A program made the translations under genes and the position numbers. From Hallella mizrahii (GTDB lineage Bacteria > Bacteroidota > Bacteroidia > Bacteroidales > Bacteroidaceae), in NCBI RefSeq assembly GCF_009695775.1, contig NZ_VUNG01000035.1, positions 1 to 43,636 of the forward strand: a DNA stretch of 43,636 bases, in the 5' to 3' direction. Positions within the stretch are counted from its first letter, which is position 1, and each line of letters opens with the position of its first letter. The notes under the pieces were generated by a model. It searched no databases, was not told the origin of the DNA, and worked only from the letters and a program-made list of their open reading frames with translations. Of this stretch, positions 8,220 through 15,892 are shown one piece after another.

Positions 8220-9119
8220 TTACAGTTTCACTACGAGATACTTGCTGACGCTCCAGAAGCGGTTGGCGTCGTTGATATGCAACGTCGTGGTGCCGTTGCC
8301 GTTGTCGCGAAGCGTGTAGGAGTCAGACGGCATTTGTGTCATGATCTTCGGTTTTTTCGATTTCAGCACAACATCGTTGTAGTTGCGTATGTCCACCTTT
8401 GTGAATCCTGCGCTGGAGAGTTTGCTGACGTCGACTTTCTTCTTAGCCAGGAATCCGCCGGTGAGCAAACCTCTTGTCTTCAAGTCCTTTGACGTGCCGA
8501 CAGTGACGAATGCCTCGTGGATAGCCTGATCTTGCTCGGCGATGGTCGTCTTTTGGCTTGCCACAGTCTGTCCGAGCTCGTTGTTGCTGGCCGTGAGGTC
8601 ATTGACATTGGTGGTGAGCTTTTCGACATGCTCGTTGAGCGTGGCGATGTCAGCGTTTTTGCTGTCGAGTTCTGTTTTCAGTTCAGCGATGGTTTTGTCC
8701 TTTTCGTCGAGCTGAGCTTTATAATAAGCGATGAGTTTCTTCACGCGCTGTGAATAGCTGCTGTTCTGACCTTTGAGGCTCTTCTCAAGTTCGTTGATGC
8801 GGTTGCGCTGCCGGGTGACGAGCTGAGCCAAGCTGTTGAGCTGCTGGCGCAGGCGAGCCTTGTCGAGTTTTCCACCCTGTTCCTGTCCCATCTGCTTGAT
8901 CTGTCCTTCCTGACCGCTGATGCTATCGAGACCGCTTGACATGATGTCGACGAAGTCGGTCATCGCCTTGATGTCCTCTTGGTGGAGGCTGTCAGCGGTA
9001 GCCAGAGAGTCGAGCTGTGATTGCAGCTGGGCATTCTTGTTGTTACCGTTGCAGGATCCCAATCCTATTGCTACGGTTGCCAAGGCGAAAGCCATGACAA
9101 GATGTTTTGTCTTCTTCAT
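8220..9119 (-). CDS. Coiled-coil lipoprotein, function unknown
   Basis: The start is set at the ATG giving MKKTKHLVMAFALATVAIG. This is a lipoprotein signal peptide ending in the lipobox LGSC, so the 299-residue product should be lipid-anchored. The upstream 15-codon in-frame extension was not used because it would push the signal peptide inside. Residues ~25-215 are a long, charged, heptad-like coiled coil (LNSLAQLVTRQRNRINELE, IAELKTELDSKNADIATLNE). A globular tail follows, with YTLRDNGNGTTTLHI and a final WSVSKYLVVKL. Similar Bacteroidales lipoproteins are annotated as hypothetical. A structural role in the envelope is a guess. Confidence 0.85.
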   Translation of the reverse strand: MKKTKHLVMAFALATVAIGLGSCNGNNKNAQLQSQLDSLATADSLHQEDIKAMTDFVDIMSSGLDSISGQEGQIKQMGQEQGGKLDKARLRQQLNSLAQLVTRQRNRINELEKSLKGQNSSYSQRVKKLIAYYKAQLDEKDKTIAELKTELDSKNADIATLNEHVEKLTTNVNDLTASNNELGQTVASQKTTIAEQDQAIHEAFVTVGTSKDLKTRGLLTGGFLAKKKVDVSKLSSAGFTKVDIRNYNDVVLKSKKPKIMTQMPSDSYTLRDNGNGTTTLHINDANRFWSVSKYLVVKL

Positions 9120-9161
9120 ATTTTTTGTATTTAATGTGCGGTATTTTTTAGTTATCCGTCG

Positions 9162-9169
9162 CAAAGATA
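9162..9169 (-). promoter_or_regulatory. -7 box of the coiled-coil lipoprotein gene
   Basis: TATCTTTG on the minus strand lies 42 bases before the chosen ATG and matches TAnnTTTG. It also supports the downstream start. Confidence 0.55.
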
Positions 9170-9277
9170 AGTGCTACAAGCACATTTGTGTACTTTTTCG
9201 TTCTTTTTTTTTAATACGTTAAGACAAATTGTTGCTTATTTGCGGAAATTTAATACAAATGTGGCCTCAACTCAATA

Positions 9278-9320
9278 GCCTTACCCTCAACCTCTCTCCA
9301 AAGGGAGAGGGGAGTAATTA
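9278..9320. repeat. Short dispersed hairpin repeat
   Basis: CTCTCC-AAAG-GGAGAG forms a hairpin. Related sequence occurs at 23155-23195 (same leading AATAGCCT and trailing GGGGAGTAAT) and, twice, inside the 5' end of the lipoprotein gene at 20137. Confidence 0.55.
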
Positions 9321-9382
9321 CCTTCAGGGAGAAATGATAAAGATGTATGATCAATGCTTGAAAAAGCTTGTTGTCTAATGAA

Positions 9383-9862
9383 ATGTACATCTTCAATGGG
9401 AGGGGGCTTTTATTTCACACGGATCTCACAGATCCCTGCCTGAAGCAAAGAAACTGCTATCCGTTGGATTCTGCTATCTCCGTTTCGTTGCTTCCCTACC
9501 AGTTCGAGTCCATCAATCTGAAACAGAAATTAGAGAAGGAGGATAGGGCATGGAGCCAGAAGGGCTTTACCTTTGCTCCCGTGGAGGGGAAAGATACGGT
9601 GACGCAGCTCAACTGGGTGATGATGTTAGCCTTTGACGAAGGTAAGGCCATTATCGTCACAACAGACAATTACACCTTCCCAAAGAAGAGTGGACAATTT
9701 GATTATCTGTATATTAATGACGTGCCACTTCGCAGTGTGTGCTTCTTAAAATTTATCACGACGCTACAGGCTGCCACTTATATTACCTATAATAGGCGGA
9801 CGCGCGAAATCATCAAGATGAGACTGGATCCTGAGTGGAACAAGACAGTGATTTTTAAGTAA
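9383..9862 (+). CDS. Uncharacterised protein, probably N-terminally truncated
   Basis: From the ATG at 9383 the frame encodes 159 residues. I do not recognise the family. No signal peptide or membrane segment is visible. The body contains KGFTFAPVEGKDTVTQLNW and ends DPEWNKTVIFK. The first ~15 codons run through sequence resembling dispersed repeats (CACGGATCTCACAGAT), so the true N-terminus may have been replaced. No standard promoter was found in front, and the gene stands alone between repeats. Confidence 0.45.
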   Translation: MYIFNGRGLLFHTDLTDPCLKQRNCYPLDSAISVSLLPYQFESINLKQKLEKEDRAWSQKGFTFAPVEGKDTVTQLNWVMMLAFDEGKAIIVTTDNYTFPKKSGQFDYLYINDVPLRSVCFLKFITTLQAATYITYNRRTREIIKMRLDPEWNKTVIFK

Positions 9863-10130
9863 GGTGCTGGCATAGCCCCAAACGCTGATGGGCTTGTGGC
9901 TAAACGGTATGTATCACATAGTCAGTCCGCTTCCGGGAGGTCCGTTTCCGGGAGGTCCACTGCCCTCAGTGGACAAACTTAGTTCCAACGCTTTTAGTCT
10001 TTTTCTTTTAACGCACCATCTACGATGTCATCAAGAATATTAACGAATATCGAGAATATATAGCCTTCCCCAATAATCTCTCTCCGAGGTATTCGGTTAC
10101 AGACGTTAGCAGGGAAGAGAAAAATCATAC
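9863..10130. other. Intergenic stretch with repeats and a gene stump
   Basis: A 13-base word TTCCGGGAGGTCC is directly repeated (9931-9943 and 9946-9958). The second copy overlaps a perfect hairpin GTCCACTG-CCCT-CAGTGGAC (9955-9974). From 10012 an open frame without a start codon runs 47 codons to a stop at 10155, encoding IYDVIKNINEYREY and ending HTDILEVRL. It looks like the tail of a lost gene, but I cannot name it. Confidence 0.4.
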
Positions 10131-10136
10131 CGATAT

Positions 10137-10168
10137 TTTGGAAGTACGATTATAAATTACTATTTTTG
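10137..10168 (+). promoter_or_regulatory. Promoter of the DUF234-type ATPase gene
   Basis: TTTG (10137-10140), 20 bases, and TATTTTTG (10161-10168) fit the Bacteroidetes -33/-7 consensus, 42 bases before the start codon. Confidence 0.7.
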
Positions 10169-10209
10169 CAATTAGTTATTCCGAAACAAGTAATTCTAAA
10201 AAGGTACAG

Positions 10210-11622
10210 ATGGAATTCATCGACAGGGAACAAGAACAGAGCAGACTCATCGCGGCATTGTCATCCAACGCTCCTGCTTTTATCGTGCTTTATGGTCGAA
10301 GACGATTGGGTAAGTCAACACTCATACGCAAGGTGCTGAGTTCAAAGGATGTGTATTTCGAGGCAAGTCAGAGCGAGACAGCAACGCAAATAGACATGTT
10401 ATCGAAAACCATAGCCATGGTCTATGAGGGTTTTGATGGCCCCATTTACCCCAGTTGGGAACAGATTATACTGGCTTTCAATCATAGATGTGAAGAGAAT
10501 TCCACTCTTGTTCTTGATGAGTTTCCATATATGGTATATGAAGATACCTCGCTGCCATCCACTTTACAGCGTATTGTTGACCGACGTGTGATTGGTGGCG
10601 AGGGCCTTCGTTGCAACATCATCATTTGTGGTTCGTCACAGCGTATGATGCAAGGTCTCATCCAAGGTTCAGAACCTCTCTATGGCAGGGCGGATGAGGA
10701 ATTCTGCCTCCGACCTATCAGGCTGCCACATTGGAGCAAGGCAATGCAAATGGATGCAAAGGCAGCGATAGAGGAATATAGTGTATGGGGTGGCGTACCG
10801 CAATATTGGAACCAAAGGGAGAAGTACGACTCCTTCGAGGATGCTGTGGAAGGGCTTGTATTGAATGAGCACGGGCTGCTTTACCATGAGCCATCGCGTC
10901 TCTTCCGCGATGATGCCCAAGACATAGCTCCCTATTCTTCTATCTTGACGGCCATAGGCAGTGGATGTCACAGATACTCTGATATTGCCAGTGCTGTTGG
11001 CAAGAGTACGGCCGAACTGTCCAAGCCCATCAAGAACCTCACAGAAATGGCGTTTATCCGCAAAGAAGTGCCCTTTGGTGAGAGTGAGAAGAAGACGAAG
11101 AAAACCCTCTATCAGATTGATGACCCGTTTATGGCATTCTATTATAAGTTTGTGGAACCTTATAAGTCTACGATTGCCATGGGTCGGACCAATATTGTAA
11201 AGCAAATGCTTGAACGGTCTTTCCATGACCATGTGGGCGGAATATGGGAGCGCATCTGCCAGATAGCTGTATCGGGAAATATTCTCTTCGGTCATGCTTG
11301 GAAAGTGGCGGGTCGCTGGTGGGGTAAGGCACCAGTGTATGAGGAAGGCAAGAAAACTCCTGTGAGGTATGAGGACTTGGAGTTTGATGTCGTGGCGGAA
11401 GACCAGAACGACAAGAACACCATTCTTGTAGGTGAATGTAAATGGAAGGGGGCCGACTATGCCGACCGGCTTCTTGAAAAGTTAAAGAAGAAGGTGAATG
11501 TGGCTCCTTTTGCACAAGGCAAGAAGGTGGTGTACGCCTTGTTCCTTCGTGAGCAGCCATTGTCTGATGCTGATTGTGACATTCTTCTTCCTGACGATGT
11601 CATTCTCCAGCTTCCTGAATGA
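10210..11622 (+). CDS. ATPase with DUF234-type nuclease-like C-terminus
   Basis: This 470-residue protein has an N-terminal AAA-type ATPase: FIDREQEQSRL, Walker A YGRRRLGKSTL (about residues 29-39) and Walker B TLVLDEFPY. A winged-helix region follows (YSDIASAVGKSTAELSK). The C-terminal part carries EFDVVAED...ECKWK, the acidic-then-ExK pattern of PD-(D/E)XK nuclease folds, as in the archaeal ATPase/DUF234 family. Such proteins are widespread in Bacteroidetes and often sit in variable regions. A role with DNA or in defence is suspected but not shown. Lowish GC content, its own promoter, and gene stumps on both sides suggest an inserted segment. The stop overlaps the next frame (ATGA). Confidence 0.9.
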   Translation: MEFIDREQEQSRLIAALSSNAPAFIVLYGRRRLGKSTLIRKVLSSKDVYFEASQSETATQIDMLSKTIAMVYEGFDGPIYPSWEQIILAFNHRCEENSTLVLDEFPYMVYEDTSLPSTLQRIVDRRVIGGEGLRCNIIICGSSQRMMQGLIQGSEPLYGRADEEFCLRPIRLPHWSKAMQMDAKAAIEEYSVWGGVPQYWNQREKYDSFEDAVEGLVLNEHGLLYHEPSRLFRDDAQDIAPYSSILTAIGSGCHRYSDIASAVGKSTAELSKPIKNLTEMAFIRKEVPFGESEKKTKKTLYQIDDPFMAFYYKFVEPYKSTIAMGRTNIVKQMLERSFHDHVGGIWERICQIAVSGNILFGHAWKVAGRWWGKAPVYEEGKKTPVRYEDLEFDVVAEDQNDKNTILVGECKWKGADYADRLLEKLKKKVNVAPFAQGKKVVYALFLREQPLSDADCDILLPDDVILQLPE

Positions 11623-11915
11623 ACGCAACCATGCATGGCGATGGACTATTCTCGGTAGCAGAAGAGAACATGGATCCCTATGAGTATTGGAAGAACGGTT
11701 ACCTCTATTTCGACGACCAGCCTTTGGAGGCCATCGCCAAGGCACAGAGCCGTTGGTACCGTGTGCAGTTCGTCTTTGAGAATCCGGCATTGGAGAAGAA
11801 ACGTCTTCGCTTCTTCTGTCTGCGCAGCGAAGACCTGTCCCGTGCTTTGGAGTTGCTCAACCACTTCAGTGGCATTGAGGCCAAACAGCAGGCTGACGGG
11901 GTGCATATCAAGTAG
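11619..11915 (+). pseudogene. FecR-type C-terminal domain remnant
   Basis: This 98-residue frame contains YWKNGYLYFDDQPLEAIA followed by a helix, WYRVQFVFEN and a C-terminal SRALELLNHFSGI. That is the pattern of the FecR/DUF4974 C-terminal domain, which in intact anti-sigma factors binds the TonB-dependent receptor signal. The cytoplasmic anti-sigma part, membrane segment and FecR core are missing. The ATG overlaps the ATPase stop, so the stump could still be translated by coupling. It is probably the leftover of a deleted sigma/anti-sigma locus. Confidence 0.75.
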
Positions 11916-11963
11916 TGCGATTGCGCTCGTTTCTCACTTGTACAGAGATAAACAAATGCCGAG

Positions 11964-12017
11964 AAGATAAGAATATCAAGCGTATAGAAGTACCTATACG
12001 CTTGATATTCTTATCTT
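11964..12017. terminator. Perfect 24-bp inverted repeat between convergent genes
   Basis: Arms 11964-11987 and 11994-12017 are exact reverse complements around the six-base loop AAGTAC. The stem is AT-rich and lacks an adjoining T-tract. Its position between the FecR stump and the convergent cydB suggests a bidirectional terminator or stabiliser, but a site for a DNA-binding protein is possible. Confidence 0.5.
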
Positions 12018-12124
12018 GCGTCCCTTTCGTTATAATGCCCCCCTTGTTCGTCTCTCGTATTTTTTTTCCCATTACTCCCAACCCTTCTTCTCTTTGTAGA
12101 AGGGTTGGTGGTGAGGCCGCGGTT

Positions 12125-13273
12125 TTAATATGCTTCGCTTTCTTCGTCTTTGACCTCTTCTACCGTGAGCTTCTTGTGATCCATGGCGTGCCAGCAATAG
12201 GCGATGTAGGCCAAGACCAGTGGGATGAGGAGGGAGACGTAGAACATTGTCTTGAGCGTGAACAGACTACTGCTGCTGTTGGCGATGGTCAGCGAGCTCT
12301 GCAGGTCGGCGTTGGAGGGATAGTAAGCTGTTGCGTTCCAGCCTGCAATGAGGAAGAGAACGAGCACGACGAGTACCGTGCCGATGCCCGCCGGCCAGAT
12401 GCCACGCGCATAGTCAGCCTTCAGCCATGTGCGGAGGATGCCGTAGAGCAGGGCTGCCACACCGAAGAGCAGCACTACGGCCAGCGGCCACATCGTCAGC
12501 AGGTTGGCGAGATATTTCCCCGCTGCCATGCTCACCACGCCAGTACTGCTGTCGTAGGCATAGCCGTCCTTGACAAGCAGGCGCACGAAAAAGGCAAGGA
12601 AGAAGACGAGAAATAATACAGTGTTGGGCAGCAACTTGCGGCGGCAGCGCTCGCGCAGCGTCGTCTCGTCGATATTGTTGCGCATGTAGAGCAGGCCAAG
12701 GATGCGGGCCAGGAAGAGCACGGCCACGCCGAGCACAACGTTCCACGGGTCGAGGAGTGCGTCGAGGCCGCACGAGGCATTGGCCCAGTGGCTGATGACG
12801 GGCTGCGAGAGTGCTGTGACATGGGCTTTGTCCACGATGAAGTTACTGCCGTCGAAGAAGGTGGCTACCGCACCGCCGAGGAGCAGCGGACCAACAATGC
12901 CGTTGATGATCAGACATACTTGGAAGGTGCGCGCGCCGAGGAAGTTGCCGAGTTTGTTTTGGAACTCGTAGCTCACAGCCTGGATGACAAACGAGAAGAG
13001 GATGATCATCCAAAGCCAGTAAGCTCCGCCAAAGCTCGTGCTGTAGAACAGCGGGAAGGCGGCAAAGAACGCTCCGCCGAAGGTGACGAGCGTGGTGAAC
13101 GTAAACTCCCATTTACGGCCCGTGGAGTTGATGACCAGACGGCGCTCCTCGGGTGTCTTGCCCAGTTCAAAGATGAGGGTATTGGCTCCCTGCACAAAGA
13201 GCAGGAAGACAAGCAGGGCTCCCAACAGCGAGATCAGGAACCACCAATAGTGCTGAAGAAATGTATATGACAT
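12125..13273 (-). CDS. cydB: Cytochrome bd oxidase subunit II (CydB)
   Basis: This 382-residue polytopic inner-membrane protein is the second subunit of cytochrome bd quinol oxidase, which reduces O2 to water at high affinity. It begins MSYTFLQHYWWFLISLLGALLVFLLFVQGAN, the family's typical first membrane helix. About eight or nine hydrophobic segments follow, with a charged linker near RNNIDETTLRERCRRK. Length fits Bacteroidetes CydB. It ends the DUF4492-cydA-cydB operon, 70 bases after cydA. Confidence 0.97.
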   Translation of the reverse strand: MSYTFLQHYWWFLISLLGALLVFLLFVQGANTLIFELGKTPEERRLVINSTGRKWEFTFTTLVTFGGAFFAAFPLFYSTSFGGAYWLWMIILFSFVIQAVSYEFQNKLGNFLGARTFQVCLIINGIVGPLLLGGAVATFFDGSNFIVDKAHVTALSQPVISHWANASCGLDALLDPWNVVLGVAVLFLARILGLLYMRNNIDETTLRERCRRKLLPNTVLFLVFFLAFFVRLLVKDGYAYDSSTGVVSMAAGKYLANLLTMWPLAVVLLFGVAALLYGILRTWLKADYARGIWPAGIGTVLVVLVLFLIAGWNATAYYPSNADLQSSLTIANSSSSLFTLKTMFYVSLLIPLVLAYIAYCWHAMDHKKLTVEEVKDEESEAY

Positions 13274-13343
13274 GGTGCTATGATTCTAAGATTGTCGTGA
13301 ATGATATGAGTCTAAAGCTCTGTTTCATTATCAGCTTGCCTTA

Positions 13344-14924
13344 TTACTCGAAGTTGTAATTCTTGATCTGCTTGCACAGGATGCTGATCTCCACGGCGAG
13401 CATGGTGGTGAAGAGGAAGAGAAAGACAAAGAACGTTGTGGCGATACTTCCCGACGACACGCCCGACACAGCGGCGCCCACGGGCAACATGTCCTGGATG
13501 GTCCACGGCTGTCGGCCTACCTCAGCGACTACCCATCCGGCCTCACTGCCTATATAAGCCAGGGGCAGCATGACGATGGCGGCAATGAGCAGCCAGCGCG
13601 GCTTGGAGATGTCGAGACGATAGATATAGTGGAGCACGACGAGGAAGAACAGGATAAACAGGCAGCCTATGCCCACCATCGTGCGGAAGGCGAAGAAGCT
13701 GATGGGGATGTTGGGCACCAGATGGTGCACATCTTTGATATAGCCATAGCCGAAGTACGGCATGTCAGCCTTGAGCTGCGGCAGAATCTTCTGTGCCTGC
13801 GCCTTGGCAGCGGCGGTGTCGCCCTTTCCGGTCTTGGCAGCGGTCATGAGCTGTCGGTATTGTGCGAGGTTGGCGATGGCACGCCGTCCACGCGTCATCT
13901 TCTCCCGTGCAGAGGGCTCCTTGCTGCCATCGGGACGTGTGAATCCGCTCAGGAGGTCGTTCACGCCGGGCACGTAGCCGTCGGCATGATGTGTGGCGAG
14001 GATCGAGAGCATATTTGGTACGGCGATGCGGTAGGGTGGTTCTACATCGTTTTCATAGTCAGGCTGTGAGAACGGTCCGGGCAGGGCCACGACGCTGAGT
14101 CCCTGGTGTGTGCCACCATTATAGAGACCTTCCATGGCGGCGAGTTTCATGGGCTGGGTCTGAGCAACCATGTAGGCAGAGTTGTCGCCAGTGAGGGCTC
14201 CGAGCAGTGTGGCGACGAGTCCGACGATAGCTCCTATCTTGATGCTTTGTCTGGCGAGCTGTGTGTTGCGTTGCTTGAGTAGATACCAGGCACTCACTGC
14301 CACGGTGAAGGCGGCACCGATGATCCACGAGGTGGTCACGGTGTGGCAGAACTTATCCACGGCGAAGGGCGAGAGGGCCACATTGGCAAAGGACGTCATC
14401 TCGAAGCGCATCGTGTCGGGATTGAACTCCTGACCGATAGGATATTGCATCCAGGCGTTGGCGACGAGGATCCACCAGGCAGAGATCGTCGCGCCCAGAC
14501 CGGTGAGCCATGTCGAGGCAAGGTGAAAGCCACGAGAGACTTTGTTCCAGCCGAAGAACATCACAGCCACGAAGGTGCTCTCCATGAAGAAGGCCACGAT
14601 ACCCTCGATGGCGAGCGGCGCGCCAAAGATGTCGCCGACCATCCAGGAATAGTTGCTCCAGTTGGTGCCGAACTCAAACTCCAGGATGATGCCGGTGGCC
14701 ACGCCCATGGCGAAGTTCACGCCGAAGAGACGTTGCCAGAATCGTGCGGCTTCTTTCCAAAACGCTTTGCCCGTGCGGTAATAGCAGGTCTCCACGATGC
14801 CCATGATGAGCGCCAGACCCAGCGTGAGGGGTACGAAGAGCCAGTGATAGATGGCTGTCAGGGCAAACTGCGCGCGCGCCCAGTCCACCGTGCCAGTAGA
14901 GATGTCTAATAGGAGGTTTGTCAT
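13344..14924 (-). CDS. cydA: Cytochrome bd oxidase subunit I (CydA)
   Basis: This 526-residue protein carries the hemes and the quinol site of cytochrome bd. The N-terminal histidine in AIYHWLF (H27) corresponds to the conserved heme ligand of the family. The stretch AEVGRQPWTIQDMLP matches the conserved GRQPW signature near the periplasmic quinol region. Nine or so membrane helices alternate with a long loop (about residues 280-400) that should hold the Q-loop. In anaerobes such as Prevotella this oxidase scavenges nanomolar oxygen. It starts 26 bases after the DUF4492 gene. Confidence 0.97.
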   Translation of the reverse strand: MTNLLLDISTGTVDWARAQFALTAIYHWLFVPLTLGLALIMGIVETCYYRTGKAFWKEAARFWQRLFGVNFAMGVATGIILEFEFGTNWSNYSWMVGDIFGAPLAIEGIVAFFMESTFVAVMFFGWNKVSRGFHLASTWLTGLGATISAWWILVANAWMQYPIGQEFNPDTMRFEMTSFANVALSPFAVDKFCHTVTTSWIIGAAFTVAVSAWYLLKQRNTQLARQSIKIGAIVGLVATLLGALTGDNSAYMVAQTQPMKLAAMEGLYNGGTHQGLSVVALPGPFSQPDYENDVEPPYRIAVPNMLSILATHHADGYVPGVNDLLSGFTRPDGSKEPSAREKMTRGRRAIANLAQYRQLMTAAKTGKGDTAAAKAQAQKILPQLKADMPYFGYGYIKDVHHLVPNIPISFFAFRTMVGIGCLFILFFLVVLHYIYRLDISKPRWLLIAAIVMLPLAYIGSEAGWVVAEVGRQPWTIQDMLPVGAAVSGVSSGSIATTFFVFLFLFTTMLAVEISILCKQIKNYNFE

Positions 14925-14950
14925 TGTGTTGTTGTTTAATGGTTAATGAG

Positions 14951-15172
14951 TTATTTTTTCAATATCTGTGAAGAGACGAATTCGGCTTCCTGTCCTTTCT
15001 GTGCGTGTTCGTGGATAAAGTTTGGGAAGAAAAACAGTTTTAGCACGGCAAAGATGATGAACAGCTTGATGAGGATCACAGCCCATAGGGTGCGACCGAC
15101 GGTCATGCTCCGGAAGCCGTCGTAGTAGAGATGCCATACCGAAACGGCAAAGTGTTTGAGTCGTGCCTTCAT
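14951..15172 (-). CDS. Small DUF4492 membrane protein of the cyd operon
   Basis: This 73-residue protein has one membrane helix (WAVILIKLFIIFAVLKLFFF). An amphipathic N-terminus (RLKHFAVSVWHLYYDGFRSM) precedes it and a charged tail follows. The DUF4492 family regularly precedes cydAB in Bacteroidetes, and a CydX-like accessory or assembly role has been suggested by position and size only. It is the first gene of the operon, directly behind the promoter at 15207-15237. Confidence 0.85.
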   Translation of the reverse strand: MKARLKHFAVSVWHLYYDGFRSMTVGRTLWAVILIKLFIIFAVLKLFFFPNFIHEHAQKGQEAEFVSSQILKK

Positions 15173-15206
15173 CAGCGGTTTTGCTTTTAGGAATCCTTTT
15201 TGATGG

Positions 15207-15237
15207 CAAATATACGATAAATATTTTAATAAGGCAA
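15207..15237 (-). promoter_or_regulatory. cyd operon promoter
   Basis: On the minus strand TTG (15237-15235), 20 bases and TATATTTG (15214-15207) match the Bacteroidetes consensus, 35 bases before the DUF4492 start. Confidence 0.7.
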
Positions 15238-15272
15238 GAAAAAGGAAAGAGAAATTGTGTTTAAGGAGAGAC

Positions 15273-15323
15273 TAAAAAACAAAAAACGGCTGGGCAGCTG
15301 CATAGCTGCAGCATACCCAACCG
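15273..15323 (-). terminator. Terminator of the dipeptidyl peptidase-thioesterase operon
   Basis: On the minus strand CGGTTGGG (from 15323) pairs with CCCAGCCG (ending 15287), with an inner stem CAGCT-ATGC-AGCTG. TTTTTTG and TTTTTTAG follow. This is a standard intrinsic terminator that separates the upstream operon from cyd. Confidence 0.8.
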
Positions 15324-15429
15324 AGCAATTCTAAACAGGCGAAAAGCGCAGCATCGCCAGACGGGGACGCATCGCTACGGCAGGCGGAAAGCGTGGAATA
15401 AGAGCAGACCGGCATGCCGGTGGTGAGCA

Positions 15430-15882
15430 TTACCTCAGCTTCTTGCCCTCGAAGCGTTCGATGGCCTCTACCCAGTCGGGCCACATCTCCACGGCTTCAT
15501 TGGTCTCCAGGTCGTAAGCCACCATGATCGTCTTGCCGACGCATTTCAGTTGCTGCGTGTCGGTGTCTACAAGCCGCTGGGCAAGCTGAAAGCTCTTGTG
15601 GCCGATATGGGTGATGGCCGTCTCGACGGCGACATGGTCGCCGATGTGCACCTGCGAGAGGAAGTCAGCGTCAACGTGCACCGTGACGATGGCGTGGCGC
15701 TGGTCGATCTTGGTGTTGGGAATATTGGCAAAATAGTCCATCTTCGCCATGTCGTAGTATTGGAAATAGAGCGTGTTGTTGATATGTCCGAACTGGTCGG
15801 CATCGTTCCAACGCAATTGTATGGGGAGCGTGTGATGAAACACCACGCTCTGTTGTTCCTTTTCGTCTTGTGTCTCTTTCAT
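15430..15882 (-). CDS. Hotdog-fold acyl-CoA thioesterase
   Basis: The ATG at 15882 gives 150 residues starting MKETQDEKEQ; the longer upstream frame overlaps the peptidase gene and was not used. The core RWNDADQFGHINNTLYFQYYD is the 4HBT/YbgC-type signature with the active-site aspartate. A hydrophobic helix and beta strands (VAVETAITHIGHKSFQLAQRL is cut here by the family's usual fold) follow. The substrate is unknown, though such enzymes hydrolyse short or branched acyl-CoA. The gene starts 10 bases after the peptidase stop and ends at the terminator at 15287. Confidence 0.88.
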   Translation of the reverse strand: MKETQDEKEQQSVVFHHTLPIQLRWNDADQFGHINNTLYFQYYDMAKMDYFANIPNTKIDQRHAIVTVHVDADFLSQVHIGDHVAVETAITHIGHKSFQLAQRLVDTDTQQLKCVGKTIMVAYDLETNEAVEMWPDWVEAIERFEGKKLR

Positions 15883-15892
15883 GATGAATGTA

